64,000 bases of DNA from NCBI RefSeq assembly GCF_014204915.1, contig NZ_JACHMH010000001.1:8891501-8955500 (forward strand), written 5' to 3'. The notes under the pieces are model-generated. The model was not told the DNA's origin, did no database searches, and worked only from the letters and a program-made list of their open reading frames with translations. Source of the DNA: Crossiella cryophila (GTDB taxonomy: Bacteria > Actinomycetota > Actinomycetes > Mycobacteriales > Pseudonocardiaceae). Of the stretch, positions 1 to 10,358 are shown one piece after another. The position numbers were made by a program, and so were the translations under genes. Numbering within the stretch: the first letter of the stretch is position 1; each line of letters opens with the position of its first letter.

Positions 1-2266
1 TGTCCCGCTCGTCGAGTTCGGTGGCCAGCCGGACCAGGTCGGGCAGCCACTGGTGGATCAGCGACATCTCGCCGGGGCGGCGGTCCAGCAGCATCCCGGC
101 GAGGGTGGTCATGGCCGCCCTAGGGTCGCCGTCCTGTTCCAGCACCACACACTGCGCGGCGACCAGGAAGTCCCGGTTCTCCCGGTCGCCGATGGTGGTG
201 ATCGGCACCGCGCCGCCGGTGCGCAGGTGCTCGCGGGCGGTGTCCCGGTTGTCCTGGCGGGCGGCGATCAACGCGGCCACGCCATGCCACAGCAGTGACG
301 GACCGGGTTCGCGCAGCCCTGAATAGGTGAAACCAACCACGTCCAGGTGATTCGGATCGAGTTCGGCCAGCGCGTCGCCCCACTCCCCCAGCCAGTACAG
401 CAACACCGCCGCGGTCACCCCGAGCCGGGTGCCGGTGGAGCGGTGCGCGGTGTCCTCGCGTTCCTGCCGGAGCGCGGCGGCGGCCTCCGGCCAGCGGCCG
501 AGGTTCTGCAGACTGAAGATCCGCCCGTCCTGGGCGTAGGCGTGCAGATCGGCGTGGTCCGGCCCGCCGCGCAGGACCTCCAGGGCACGATCGATGCTGG
601 TCAGCGCGCCGAGGTGATCGCGGCGGATGGACTGGTTGAGCCAGCGCACGGTCAGCGCGTAGGCGGTGGCGAAGGAGTCCCCGACGCTCTCGGCCAGGTT
701 GAGCGCCTGCCGCGCGGTGATCTCGGCGGCGTCCACGTCCCCCTCGCCCGCGCGCTGGAACATGGCCAGCGACACCAGCAACCGGGCCCGCCAGGCCACC
801 GGCAGGTCGGTGCGGGACAAGGCTCGCCGCACCGCCTCGACCGCCTCGGTGTTGCGCCCCAGGCTGAACAGGGCCCGCACCAGCACGAAGTACATCTCGG
901 CCCGGTGCCCGGTCCGGGTCGCCGCGGCCAGTCCCTGCCGGGCCCGCACCACCGCGTCGTCGTGGCGGCCGACGCCGAGCAACACCCAGGCCAGCACCAC
1001 CAGCAGGATCTCGCCGTGCTCGTCCTCGACCAGGGTCTGATCCACATCCCGGCAGAGCAACTCGATGGCCACCTCCGGCGCGTGCGCGGCCAACGCGGTG
1101 GCTGTCCCCGCCAGCCATCCACGGGCCCAGGCATCCCCCGGCTGCCCGGAGGCGAGCAACTGCTCGGCCACCCGCAACGCCCCGGCCCCCGACACCGCCA
1201 GCGCCTGCGCCGCCTCCCGGTGCAGCGCGGCCCGCAACGCCGCGGACATCCCGTCGTAGAGCGCCTGCCGGATCAACGGATGCCGAAACGCCATCTGCCC
1301 ACCGGTGTCCACCACGATCCCCGCGGCCAGCGCGTCCTGCAGCCCCAGCACCAGCTCCGCCGCCGACCGCCGCATCAGCACGGCCAACTCGGTGACCGCG
1401 AACCGCCCACCCAGCAGGGCGGCCATCCGCAAGATCTCCGCCGATCCCTCCGGCACCACCCGCAACCGCCCGGTCAACGCCTCCGCGAACGAGGTCGGCA
1501 ACTCCACCTCGCCCGCCCCCACCGCGTTGTTGCGCCGCACCGCGTCAGCCAACTCCCGCAGGTAGAGCGGATTCCCCATGGCCAACTCCCGCAACCGATC
1601 CACCACCCCCGCCCCCACCTCCCCCACCAGCCCGGAGAGCATCGCCGCCGCCTCATCGGCCCCCAACGGCTCCACCATGAGCAACGGATGCCCCCGCCGG
1701 CCCAACGCCGCCCGCAGCTCAAGCACCTCCCGCCGCCGAGGCACCGGCCGACAGGTGGTGACCAGCAGCAACGGCAACTGGTCGACCGCGGTCACCAACC
1801 GATGCCACAACAGGAAGGAGGCCTCATCGAGGTACTGAAGGTCATCCACCACCAGCACGGTCGGCCCAGCCGTGCACAACTCGTCAACCAACCCCGCCAA
1901 CAACTCGATCTCAACCCAGGCGACATCAGCGGCCTCCAACAACCCCAACCGCCGCTCCCGCAACATCCCCGCGATCCGAGCCCGCCGAGGATCCACCGAC
2001 CGAGGCCCCACCTGCAGCAAATCCAACATCACCCGCAACGGCGACCGCTGCGACATCGGATCCGCCACCCCAACCAACACGTCATACCCCGCAACCCGCG
2101 CCGCCCCCAACCCCCGCGCGACCAGCGCCGACTTCCCAATCCCCGGCTCCCCCTCAACCCACACCACAGCCCCCGTCCCCCGCCCCAGGGCGTCGACGGC
2201 CGACCGGAGGACCTCGAGTTCCTTGTCGCGACCGATCCACATGTCCGACGGGGGTCCGGGCAGCAT
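1..2266 (-). CDS. LAL-type LuxR family regulator, 3' end outside window
   Basis: Large ATP-binding LuxR (LAL/MalT-like) transcriptional regulator; 755 codons are visible and the reading frame is still open at the left edge, so the C-terminal HTH expected for the family is not in view. The first ATG at 2266 gives MLPGPPSDMWIGRDKELEVL, followed by the Walker A motif GEPGIGKSAL near residues 39-48; a Walker B-like VLVVDDLQYLDE lies near residues 134-145. The rest is the alpha-helical, TPR-like repeat region of LALs. A second ATG at 2242 (MWIGRDKE) is an equally good start; neither has a clear Shine-Dalgarno. The N-terminal half uses many GGG and TTG codons on the coding strand, unlike the C-terminal half. 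The target genes cannot be told from this window. Confidence 0.88.
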   Translation of the reverse strand, partial: MLPGPPSDMWIGRDKELEVLRSAVDALGRGTGAVVWVEGEPGIGKSALVARGLGAARVAGYDVLVGVADPMSQRSPLRVMLDLLQVGPRSVDPRRARIAGMLRERRLGLLEAADVAWVEIELLAGLVDELCTAGPTVLVVDDLQYLDEASFLLWHRLVTAVDQLPLLLVTTCRPVPRRREVLELRAALGRRGHPLLMVEPLGADEAAAMLSGLVGEVGAGVVDRLRELAMGNPLYLRELADAVRRNNAVGAGEVELPTSFAEALTGRLRVVPEGSAEILRMAALLGGRFAVTELAVLMRRSAAELVLGLQDALAAGIVVDTGGQMAFRHPLIRQALYDGMSAALRAALHREAAQALAVSGAGALRVAEQLLASGQPGDAWARGWLAGTATALAAHAPEVAIELLCRDVDQTLVEDEHGEILLVVLAWVLLGVGRHDDAVVRARQGLAAATRTGHRAEMYFVLVRALFSLGRNTEAVEAVRRALSRTDLPVAWRARLLVSLAMFQRAGEGDVDAAEITARQALNLAESVGDSFATAYALTVRWLNQSIRRDHLGALTSIDRALEVLRGGPDHADLHAYAQDGRIFSLQNLGRWPEAAAALRQEREDTAHRSTGTRLGVTAAVLLYWLGEWGDALAELDPNHLDVVGFTYSGLREPGPSLLWHGVAALIAARQDNRDTAREHLRTGGAVPITTIGDRENRDFLVAAQCVVLEQDGDPRAAMTTLAGMLLDRRPGEMSLIHQWLPDLVRLATELDERD

Positions 2267-2542
2267 GCGCAGTAACTTACGACCCGGCGGATGTCGAGGG
2301 CCAGCAGGCTGGGGGTCGGGCCGGGGGTGTGGCTGGTTCTGGACATGCAGGTCAGGTGGGTTGCGGGCGAGAGGCAGCGCGGGCGGGCGCGAGTGTGCGC
2401 GGGGCAGCGCGAGTGTGCGCGGGTCGCCGGGCGAGAGAGTGCGGGTGTGGGCGGGTTGCGGACGCGGGGCCAGCTCTGGGGCACGGGCGGAGCGGTTGCG
2501 TGTGCGGCTGGGTCCGAGCCACGGCCTCGGGTGGTGAGCCAT

Positions 2543-2662
2543 GGACGTCCGGCCACTGCCCGTGGATGCCTGGCCAGCGAGCTGAAGTCTGGTGGCAGCA
2601 CTGGGAGCCTGGCGGGGCCGCGGGGAGTCTGGCGGTAACACTGGGAGTCTGGCCGGAGAGCT
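2543..2662. repeat. 20-bp imperfect tandem repeat, about six units
   Basis: Six consecutive units of 20-21 bp share a skeleton GGGAGTCTGGC...CT. Units begin at about 2543, 2564, 2584, 2603, 2623 and 2643, and the last two match best. The spacing is almost perfectly periodic although the sequence has diverged, which suggests an old tandem expansion. It lies about 280 bp upstream of the LAL regulator start. Confidence 0.6.
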
Positions 2663-3217
2663 GTGACCGCGAGGCTGCCCGGCTCCGGCGTGCCCGGCCT
2701 GGCACCCGCTCCATGTACTCCGCGTGCGGGACCATCCGTCCCCAGTCCGCCGGACCGACCTGCCAGGCCGGCCTCGACGCGAGCCCCGTGCGGACCGCGC
2801 CGCGCCCACCAGCCCGGCGGCCCACCAGCCCGACGTGCCGGGCAGAGCCCTGCGGCTCGCGGCCTTGAGTTCGCTCGGGACGCCGGGTTCGCTGTCTCGG
2901 AGCCGGTCGGAGCCGGTTCGCGGGCTCAGCCTCGCTCGGCGCGTCCGCCGTCGCACCCGCTTGGCCGCTGCATTCTCTTACTCGCCGCGTCGGCTGCCCT
3001 GCTGACACGGGTGCCCCGCGCTTGCCGGCGCCGCTGTTCTCCTGCGCAACGTGGGTAACACCGATTCGGTTCCTTGCCGTCTGGATCTTGCCCAGAAAAC
3101 CAGGTCCCGAACGCCCAACCCAGCTCCGCCCGAACCCAGTCCACCATACCTGAGCAGCGCATTCACCCATCCCGCGATGCCCGGTCCGGAAGCAGAGGTC
3201 ACCTGAAGGTGTGGCGA

Positions 3218-3259
3218 ACCGGTGCTCGGCGTCAAAGAACCGATGCTCGGCGTCACAGA
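3218..3259. repeat. 21-bp direct duplication
   Basis: Two adjacent 21-bp copies (3218-3238 and 3239-3259) share the core TGCTCGGCGTCA and differ at only two positions. They sit in the gene-poor stretch ahead of the small gene at 3487. Confidence 0.7.
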
Positions 3260-3486
3260 CAGCGGGCAGCGCCGGAACCGACCGTTGGCAGTGGAGACAT
3301 CGGTGGTCTGTGGGCGAGATTGTGGTCAGTCGAGGGCGGTACGTGTCCAGAAGAGGTCTTCGGGGTGTCCGTGCGGGCAAGACCGGTCGGGTGTCTGGGC
3401 AGATCTTGGGGGGTGGGGGTATCGGGCGGGGGGTGGGGAGTAGTGGACTTCTGAGCGGTCCGATCGGCGGGTTGCGGAGGCGCGGG

Positions 3487-3804
3487 ATGGCGAGCAGCGA
3501 CACCGGGTACGGCGGGCTTGCGGGTGATCTTTTCCTTCGGCTGGCCGCTGATGGCTTGCTCGCGTTGGACGCCGAGCAGGCGGCGGGGATTGTCGCGGAG
3601 CTGGTGCGGACCTTGGACTCGGTGTGCCTGTTGCTGCGGTGTGCCGGGGAGGACGAGCGGGAGTCGGCCGCGGACTGGTTGATTCCCGGGGAGCGGGTGG
3701 CCGCGGTGGCGGTCGACCGGCGCAGTCTGGAGGCGGCGCGGCTGGAACTGCCGAAGTACATCGAGGCGTTTCGGCTGGTTCGGGATCGGGCCGCCGCCTC
3801 CTAG
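3487..3804 (+). CDS. Small uncharacterised protein, 105 aa
   Basis: I do not recognise a family. The ATG at 3487 is preceded by a GGAGG about 7 nt upstream, so I prefer it over the upstream in-frame extension, which looks non-coding. The product (MASSDTGYGGLAGDLFLRLA...) is predicted mostly helical, with leucine-rich stretches around residues 10-50, several Asp/Glu residues and one Cys. There is no signal peptide or membrane segment. It is followed at once by a repeat-filled convergent intergenic region. A small cytosolic helical protein is all that can be said. Confidence 0.6.
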   Translation: MASSDTGYGGLAGDLFLRLAADGLLALDAEQAAGIVAELVRTLDSVCLLLRCAGEDERESAADWLIPGERVAAVAVDRRSLEAARLELPKYIEAFRLVRDRAAAS

Positions 3805-3811
3805 CCGGCCG

Positions 3812-4080
3812 CCACCGATCCCGGCCGGCCGATCCCGCTCCCGACCGATCGTTGCCGCTTCCGACCGATCGTTGCCGTTTCAAGACGATCGCTGTCGAGT
3901 CAGGGCGATCGCTGTCGCTTCAAGCCGACCGGTGTCGCTTCGAGTGGATCGCCGCCGCTCCTGGCCGATCTTCGGACCAGGCTTATCGATCTCCGGGCCA
4001 GCCAGCCGCTCTCCAGATCAGCCAGCCGCTCTCCGGGCTGGCCAACCGCTCGCCGGGTCGGCCAGCCGCTCGCTGGCCGG
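3812..4080. repeat. About 20-bp imperfect tandem repeats in convergent intergenic region
   Basis: About twelve degenerate units of 20-21 bp fill the whole gap between the small gene (stop 3804) and the LuxR regulator (stop at 4081). Read on the minus strand, one half follows GCGATCGGCTTGAAGCGACA and the half next to the regulator follows GGAGAGCGGCTGGCTGGCCC, with transitional units between. The array starts directly at the regulator's stop codon. The consensus differs from the GTGTTGGCC arrays elsewhere in the window, but period and placement are the same. Confidence 0.7.
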
Positions 4081-6138
4081 TCAGTCGATCTCTGGGCCGG
4101 TCCAGGCGAGTAGGTCGCCGCGGCCGGTGATGGCCAGTTTGCGGTACACGCTGGACAGGTGGAACTCGACCGTGCGGCGGGCCAGGCTCAGGTCTTCGGC
4201 GATCTCGGTGTTGGTGTGGCCGCGGGCGACCAGGCGGGCGATGCGCCGTTCCTGTGGAGTGAGCAGGGGGCGGTCGGGCTGGTTGAGGACGCCCAGGCGT
4301 TCGCCAAGGGCCGCGGCGCCGCAGTAGTCGACGAGTTCGCGGGCTCGGGCCAGGTGGGGTACGGCCTCGTCGGCGGATCCCGCCTCGCGCAGGGCCAGGG
4401 CCAGGTCGTAGCGGGCGTGTGCCTCCGAGAGCGCGGCACCCGCGGTGAACAGGTGTTGCGCCGCTTCGGTGAGCAGCTCGATCCGCTGGGCGCCGCGCTG
4501 GGTCAGCGCGCGGGCGTAGGCGGCGAAGCCCAGGGCGCGTGGGGTGCCCCAGGCGGTCGCGGCGGTCTGGTCTGCCTCGGCCAGGGCTACCGCGTCGTCG
4601 TGGCGGTCGGCGCGGAGCAGGGTGAGCACCGCCTCGAAGCGCCAGGGCAGGAACTCGGCGTTCAGCTCGGCCCAGCCGGTGACGTGCCGGCCGCAGTCGA
4701 GTTGCGCGGACAGCGCGGTGTCCAGGTCGCCGTTGGCGGCGGCGACCGCGCCCCGGCCACGCAACAAGCACATCGAAGAGCCGGTGTCGCGGATGTCGCC
4801 GTCGAGGCGGTACTCCGCGAGCACCTGTTCCGCCCGCCTTAGTGCTCCAGTGTGCACCAAAGTCTCGGCCAGGTTGGCGGCCGCGGTGGCCACGATCGGG
4901 TGGTTGCGGGCCAGGCCGTAGTCCGCGCACGCGGTCAGCAGACTGTCCAAAGTGGACACTGTGGCGCGTAGTTTTCCCTGTCGCCGCAGGTAGTAACCCT
5001 TGGTCAGTTCGCAGCCGAAGCGCTGGATCTCGGCGCCGTCGGCGGGCAGGTCGGCGTCCAGGCCGCGGCAGGCGCGTTCGGTGGCCTCGTCGTCCCCGGC
5101 GAGCAGCAGCGCGGACAGCGACAGCCAGCAGGCGTCCCATTCCCGTTTGACGTTGGCCTCGGCCAGCACCGCGGTGGCCAACTCGATCGCGTCACCCGCC
5201 CGTGGCTCACGCAACGCGGCCAGGCAGGAGCGGACCGCGGCCAGGCCCCGGCGGGCCACCGGATCGGCCAGGTCGGCCTCGGACAGCCAGCGTTCGAGCC
5301 TGCTCAGCCGGGTCGTGCCGCCCGGCCGGAACAGCGCGAACCCGGCCCTGGTGAGCTGCAACCGCACCGCGGCGGCCGGATCGTGCTGGTGCACCCGGTC
5401 GGCGGCCTCGTCGAACAGGCGCAGCACGTCCTGGGTGCTGGGCAACCGGGTCGCCAGCCGCCGCAGCAACCCGGTGGTGGCGGTGACCTCGGCCGGGGTG
5501 TCCGGCCGCCGCAGCTCCTGCAGCAGGCAGGTCACCGCGGCCAGCGGGTCGGTGTCGGTGAGCATCGCGGCCAGCCGCTGGGTGTAGTCCACCCGCTCGG
5601 CCACCGGCAGCGGTTCGGCCAGCGCCTGCCGCAGGTACTCCGCCGCCGCCCGCCAGTCCCCGCGATCCAGTGCCTGTGCCGAGGCGGCACACAGCGCGTC
5701 GGCCGCCCAGTCCAGACCGACCGGACCGATCAGCACCAGCTGGTCCGCGGTCCGCTCGACCGCGCCGGGCAACGCGCGCAGCAGTTCGGCCGCGCGCAGC
5801 CGCACGGTGATCCGCGCGCCCACCGGCAGTCCACTCAGGACGGTCTGCGCGGTCTCGGCCGCCCGGAAGGACAGCGGCACCTGGTTGACCAGCACGCCTG
5901 CCGCGGTCAGCACGTCCACCGCGGCGAGGGTGTCCGGCAGGCTGAGCTGGGCGAGTTCCGCGGTGTCCCGCAGCGGCGCGTCCGGACCGAGCACGGCGAC
6001 CGCCACCGCCACCGCGCCCGCGTGCGGTCCGAGGCCCTCGAACACCGGCGGACCCGGCTGGCCACTGACCTCCCGCTGCGGTTGGCGGGCGTCCGGGACC
6101 CCTTCGACCGCGCGCAAGGCGTCGACGTTCAGTCCCAT
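4081..6138 (-). CDS. LuxR-family regulator lacking the LAL ATPase domain
   Basis: 685-residue regulator with a C-terminal LuxR-type HTH (about residues 622-680: LTPQERRIARLVARGHTN... then RRTVEFHLSSVYRKL). The body aligns in style with the part of LAL regulators that follows the ATPase: a winged-helix-like segment near residues 30-100, then TPR-like helices. No Walker A or B motif is present, and no room remains for an ATPase: upstream sequence in the same frame runs into the P450 gene ending at 6221. I use ATG 6138; a GTG at about 6156 is possible. It follows the P450 gene by 82 nt in the same direction, so the two may be co-transcribed. Whether the ATPase was lost or this is a stable ATPase-less subfamily cannot be decided here. 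Confidence 0.82.
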   Translation of the reverse strand: MGLNVDALRAVEGVPDARQPQREVSGQPGPPVFEGLGPHAGAVAVAVAVLGPDAPLRDTAELAQLSLPDTLAAVDVLTAAGVLVNQVPLSFRAAETAQTVLSGLPVGARITVRLRAAELLRALPGAVERTADQLVLIGPVGLDWAADALCAASAQALDRGDWRAAAEYLRQALAEPLPVAERVDYTQRLAAMLTDTDPLAAVTCLLQELRRPDTPAEVTATTGLLRRLATRLPSTQDVLRLFDEAADRVHQHDPAAAVRLQLTRAGFALFRPGGTTRLSRLERWLSEADLADPVARRGLAAVRSCLAALREPRAGDAIELATAVLAEANVKREWDACWLSLSALLLAGDDEATERACRGLDADLPADGAEIQRFGCELTKGYYLRRQGKLRATVSTLDSLLTACADYGLARNHPIVATAAANLAETLVHTGALRRAEQVLAEYRLDGDIRDTGSSMCLLRGRGAVAAANGDLDTALSAQLDCGRHVTGWAELNAEFLPWRFEAVLTLLRADRHDDAVALAEADQTAATAWGTPRALGFAAYARALTQRGAQRIELLTEAAQHLFTAGAALSEAHARYDLALALREAGSADEAVPHLARARELVDYCGAAALGERLGVLNQPDRPLLTPQERRIARLVARGHTNTEIAEDLSLARRTVEFHLSSVYRKLAITGRGDLLAWTGPEID

Positions 6139-6220
6139 CCGTCCCGACCCTGCCACGTCACGCTCCCACCTAGGCCCGGTTCCGACCGTAGTCCTTCGGC
6201 GGGCGCGGGCCGAGCCGACT

Positions 6221-7384
6221 TCAGGTTCCCCGCACTGAGACGCGCAGGCCACGCAGCTCGTACGCGGCGATCTCCGGTCGGAACGCCACCGTCGGCGCAC
6301 TCTCCAGGGTGATCCCCGGCTGGGTGAACAGGGCGTGCAGGAAGAGGTCGCTCTCCAGCATCGCGATGTGCGCGCCGGGACAGCGGTGCGCCCCGTCACC
6401 GAAGGCGAGCGCCACCGGTCCCGGCCCGCCGGGCAACTCGCGACCTGGGCAGATGTCGGCCGGGCTGTCGCCGACCGCGGCCGGGTCCACGTTGGTCGCG
6501 CTGATCTCGATCTCCACCAGATCCCCGGCCGGGATGGTCACCGGACCGGCCTCGCCGGCTAGCTCGATCGGGGCGATTGTCCGCCTCTTCAGGGTGTTGA
6601 CCACGGGTTCCAGCCGGAGCAGCTCCTGCAGGATGGCGAGCCGATCCGCTTCGCCCGCGGTGCGGTAGCGCTCGCACAGCTCCGGGTCGGCGAACAGGTG
6701 CCAGGCGGCCAGGTTGATGAACTCCCTGGTGGTGACCATGCCGGCGGCGGCGAAGGTCAGGCATTCGCCGAGGATCTCGCTGTCCCGGCAGCCCTCGTCG
6801 ATCAGGTGCGAGATCAGGTCGTCCCGGCGCGCGCGGCGGCGGGCGCGCACCGCGGGCCGGACGTCGCCGAAGTGGAACCGCAGCCAGGCCAGGTTGAGCG
6901 CCAGGAACCCGGGTGGGCGGACCGGGAAGAACGCCTCCAGCCGAGCCGCCATGCCGGGCTTGCTGTCGGTCAGACCGACCACCTCGGCCACCACGGTCAG
7001 CGCCACCTGGAAGCTGAGTCGCCCCAGGTCGACGCTTTTCTCCTGGTGCAGCAGGGCGATCTGCTGCTCGATCACCCGGCGCATGAGCGGCCGGTAGTGC
7101 TCCTCGACCCGGCGCGGGGTGAAGAACCTGGCGGTCTGCCTGCGGTGTTCGCGGTGCTCGGGCCCATCCCGGTAGAGCACCGGCCGCCGCAGCGAGCTGG
7201 GCAGCTTGTCCATCCGCTCGATGGCCAGCCCGGCCTGCCGGGTCTCGGTGCTGCGCAACACCGTGCGGCCCGCGGCCAGGCCACGGACGGACCAGTGCCC
7301 CGCGGCCACCTGGGTGACCGGGCAGTCGGACGCCCCGTCCCGGATGAGCCGCCGGTCCTGGCCCGTGCCCGCCTCGCCGCCCAT
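6221..7384 (-). CDS. Cytochrome P450
   Basis: 387-residue soluble bacterial class I P450, a heme monooxygenase. The heme-binding loop FGDGAHRCPG (about residues 328-337, Cys335 as thiolate ligand) and the K-helix ExxR (ELLR, 254-257) are intact. The I-helix reads AAAGMVTT (212-219): the acidic residue usually before the conserved Thr is replaced by Val, which may alter proton delivery but is seen in natural P450s. The N-terminus MGGEAGTGQDRRLI carries no membrane anchor. No ferredoxin or ferredoxin reductase gene is nearby. The only likely partner is the LuxR regulator immediately downstream. The substrate cannot be inferred. Confidence 0.93.
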   Translation of the reverse strand: MGGEAGTGQDRRLIRDGASDCPVTQVAAGHWSVRGLAAGRTVLRSTETRQAGLAIERMDKLPSSLRRPVLYRDGPEHREHRRQTARFFTPRRVEEHYRPLMRRVIEQQIALLHQEKSVDLGRLSFQVALTVVAEVVGLTDSKPGMAARLEAFFPVRPPGFLALNLAWLRFHFGDVRPAVRARRRARRDDLISHLIDEGCRDSEILGECLTFAAAGMVTTREFINLAAWHLFADPELCERYRTAGEADRLAILQELLRLEPVVNTLKRRTIAPIELAGEAGPVTIPAGDLVEIEISATNVDPAAVGDSPADICPGRELPGGPGPVALAFGDGAHRCPGAHIAMLESDLFLHALFTQPGITLESAPTVAFRPEIAAYELRGLRVSVRGT

Positions 7385-7560
7385 GTCACACCCTGTTCTC
7401 GCGGTCCCTGCCGGAACGTTACGTGGTGGCCCAGTCGTGACCGCCGCTTCCCCGGTTCGTTGCAGCCCGTCGCCCGTAATGGTGAACGAAACCGGTGTGC
7501 GCTAACGACATCGCGTCACCCCGCGACCTCCGGGCACCAGCCTTCGCCCAGGGAGCGACC

Positions 7561-8331
7561 ATGACCCACCAGTTGCCCATCATGCCCGAAGCACCGCCGC
7601 AGCCGCCGCCACCGAAGTTCAGCGGCCTCGCCCTGACCGCGCTGATCCTCGGTCTGGTCGGACTGCTCGGCTCGCCGATCATCATCCTCAACAACGTCAC
7701 CGCGATCGCCGCCGGAGTCGGCCTGGTGCTCGGGGTGATCGCGCTGTTCGGCACCCGCAAGGTGCTGGCCGCCATCGGCGCCGCGCTGTGCGTGCTGGCC
7801 ATCGTCATCACGGTGGTGGTGCAGGTGGCCGCGGTCAAGGCACTGGATGAGGCACTTCAGGGCAGCACCAACCAGGGCCAGGTCAGTGACGGGGACCCGG
7901 GCAAGGCGAAACCGGTCGACAACCCGCCACCCGCGGAAGCACCGACCTGGGGTAAACGCTACACCTGGAAGGACGGGCTGGCCGTCGAGGTGGCCAAGCC
8001 GATCGCCTGCAAGCCAGGCAAGTTCTCCTCACCGTCCACAGTGGACCGTGCGGCCAAGTTCACCGTCACCGTGGTCAACGGCACCAAGGAGGCGGTCGAG
8101 ACCAGTCTGCTGCTCGGGCTCAGCGACGCCCAGTTCGACGGGCGGGAGGCCAAGCCGATCAGCGATTTCAACGGTCCATGCGGCACCGGCACGGACACCG
8201 GCACGGTGCTGCCGGGCAAGAGCTTCAGCTACGAGGTCGCCTACGCCGTCGGCGCCAAGCCTGGCGAGATGCAGCTCGCCTTCCAGCCGGGCTTCGGCCG
8301 GGACAAGGCGGTCTTCGTCGGCCCGGCCTGA
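7561..8331 (+). CDS. Membrane protein with C-terminal extracytoplasmic DUF4352-like domain
   Basis: 256 residues. The start at ATG 7561 is supported by AGGGAG 5 nt upstream. A proline-rich cytoplasmic N-terminus (PEAPPQPPPPKF) leads to two or three hydrophobic segments (about residues 20-42, 45-62 and 65-92) of the kind found in DUF4190-type proteins. A Gly/Pro linker (100-125) and an outer domain follow (about 130-256: YTWKDGLAVEVAKP ... FTVTVVNGT) that looks like the beta-sandwich DUF4352/TelA-like family of actinobacterial surface proteins. Function is unknown; the fold assignment rests on pattern, not on a search. Confidence 0.7.
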   Translation: MTHQLPIMPEAPPQPPPPKFSGLALTALILGLVGLLGSPIIILNNVTAIAAGVGLVLGVIALFGTRKVLAAIGAALCVLAIVITVVVQVAAVKALDEALQGSTNQGQVSDGDPGKAKPVDNPPPAEAPTWGKRYTWKDGLAVEVAKPIACKPGKFSSPSTVDRAAKFTVTVVNGTKEAVETSLLLGLSDAQFDGREAKPISDFNGPCGTGTDTGTVLPGKSFSYEVAYAVGAKPGEMQLAFQPGFGRDKAVFVGPA

Positions 8332-8502
8332 GTCCACCGTCGGGGAAACCCGTGCAGCCTCTTTTTTCGCCGCGGATCTTGGTCGAGGGGCAGGTCAACC
8401 GGGGTGGCCGACGGAAAGCTCACCGTCGGTCACCGGCCCGGTCCACCCGTTCGGAACGCGCTGCGGCACAGCGTGTCGGCGGGTGTCGGTAATCTCGGCC
8501 CC

Positions 8503-10350
<1,848 letters not shown>

Positions 10351-10358
10351 GGTTATGA

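Larger units (their letters stand above)
2267..3486. other. Gene-poor 1.2-kb stretch between divergent genes
   Basis: I see no convincing gene here. Long open frames exist on both strands because of the GC content, but their translations are low-complexity Arg/Pro/Ser/Ala text without family motifs. The stretch contains a six-unit 20-bp repeat array (2543-2662) and a 21-bp direct duplication (3218-3259), listed separately. It must also hold the promoters of the LAL regulator (leftward) and of the small gene at 3487 (rightward), but I cannot point to either with confidence. Confidence 0.5.

Noticed and set aside
347-2275. A 642-codon open frame on the plus strand opposite the LAL regulator
   Set aside because: It is the antisense shadow of the regulator, with a Gln/His/Arg/Pro-rich translation; the minus-strand frame has the Walker motifs.
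2352-3761. A 469-codon open frame on the minus strand through the gene-poor stretch
   Set aside because: Its translation is Arg/Ser/Pro-rich without motifs, runs antisense through the better-supported small gene at 3487 and across two repeat arrays; a GC-driven open frame.
6139-6399. An N-terminal extension of the LuxR regulator
   Set aside because: It would run 160 bp into the P450 gene and its sequence has no LAL ATPase features.
8332-8502. A longer RecQ start or an RNA gene between 8332 and 8502
   Set aside because: The extra residues have no RecQ similarity, and I see no stable, conserved-looking fold in the short gap.
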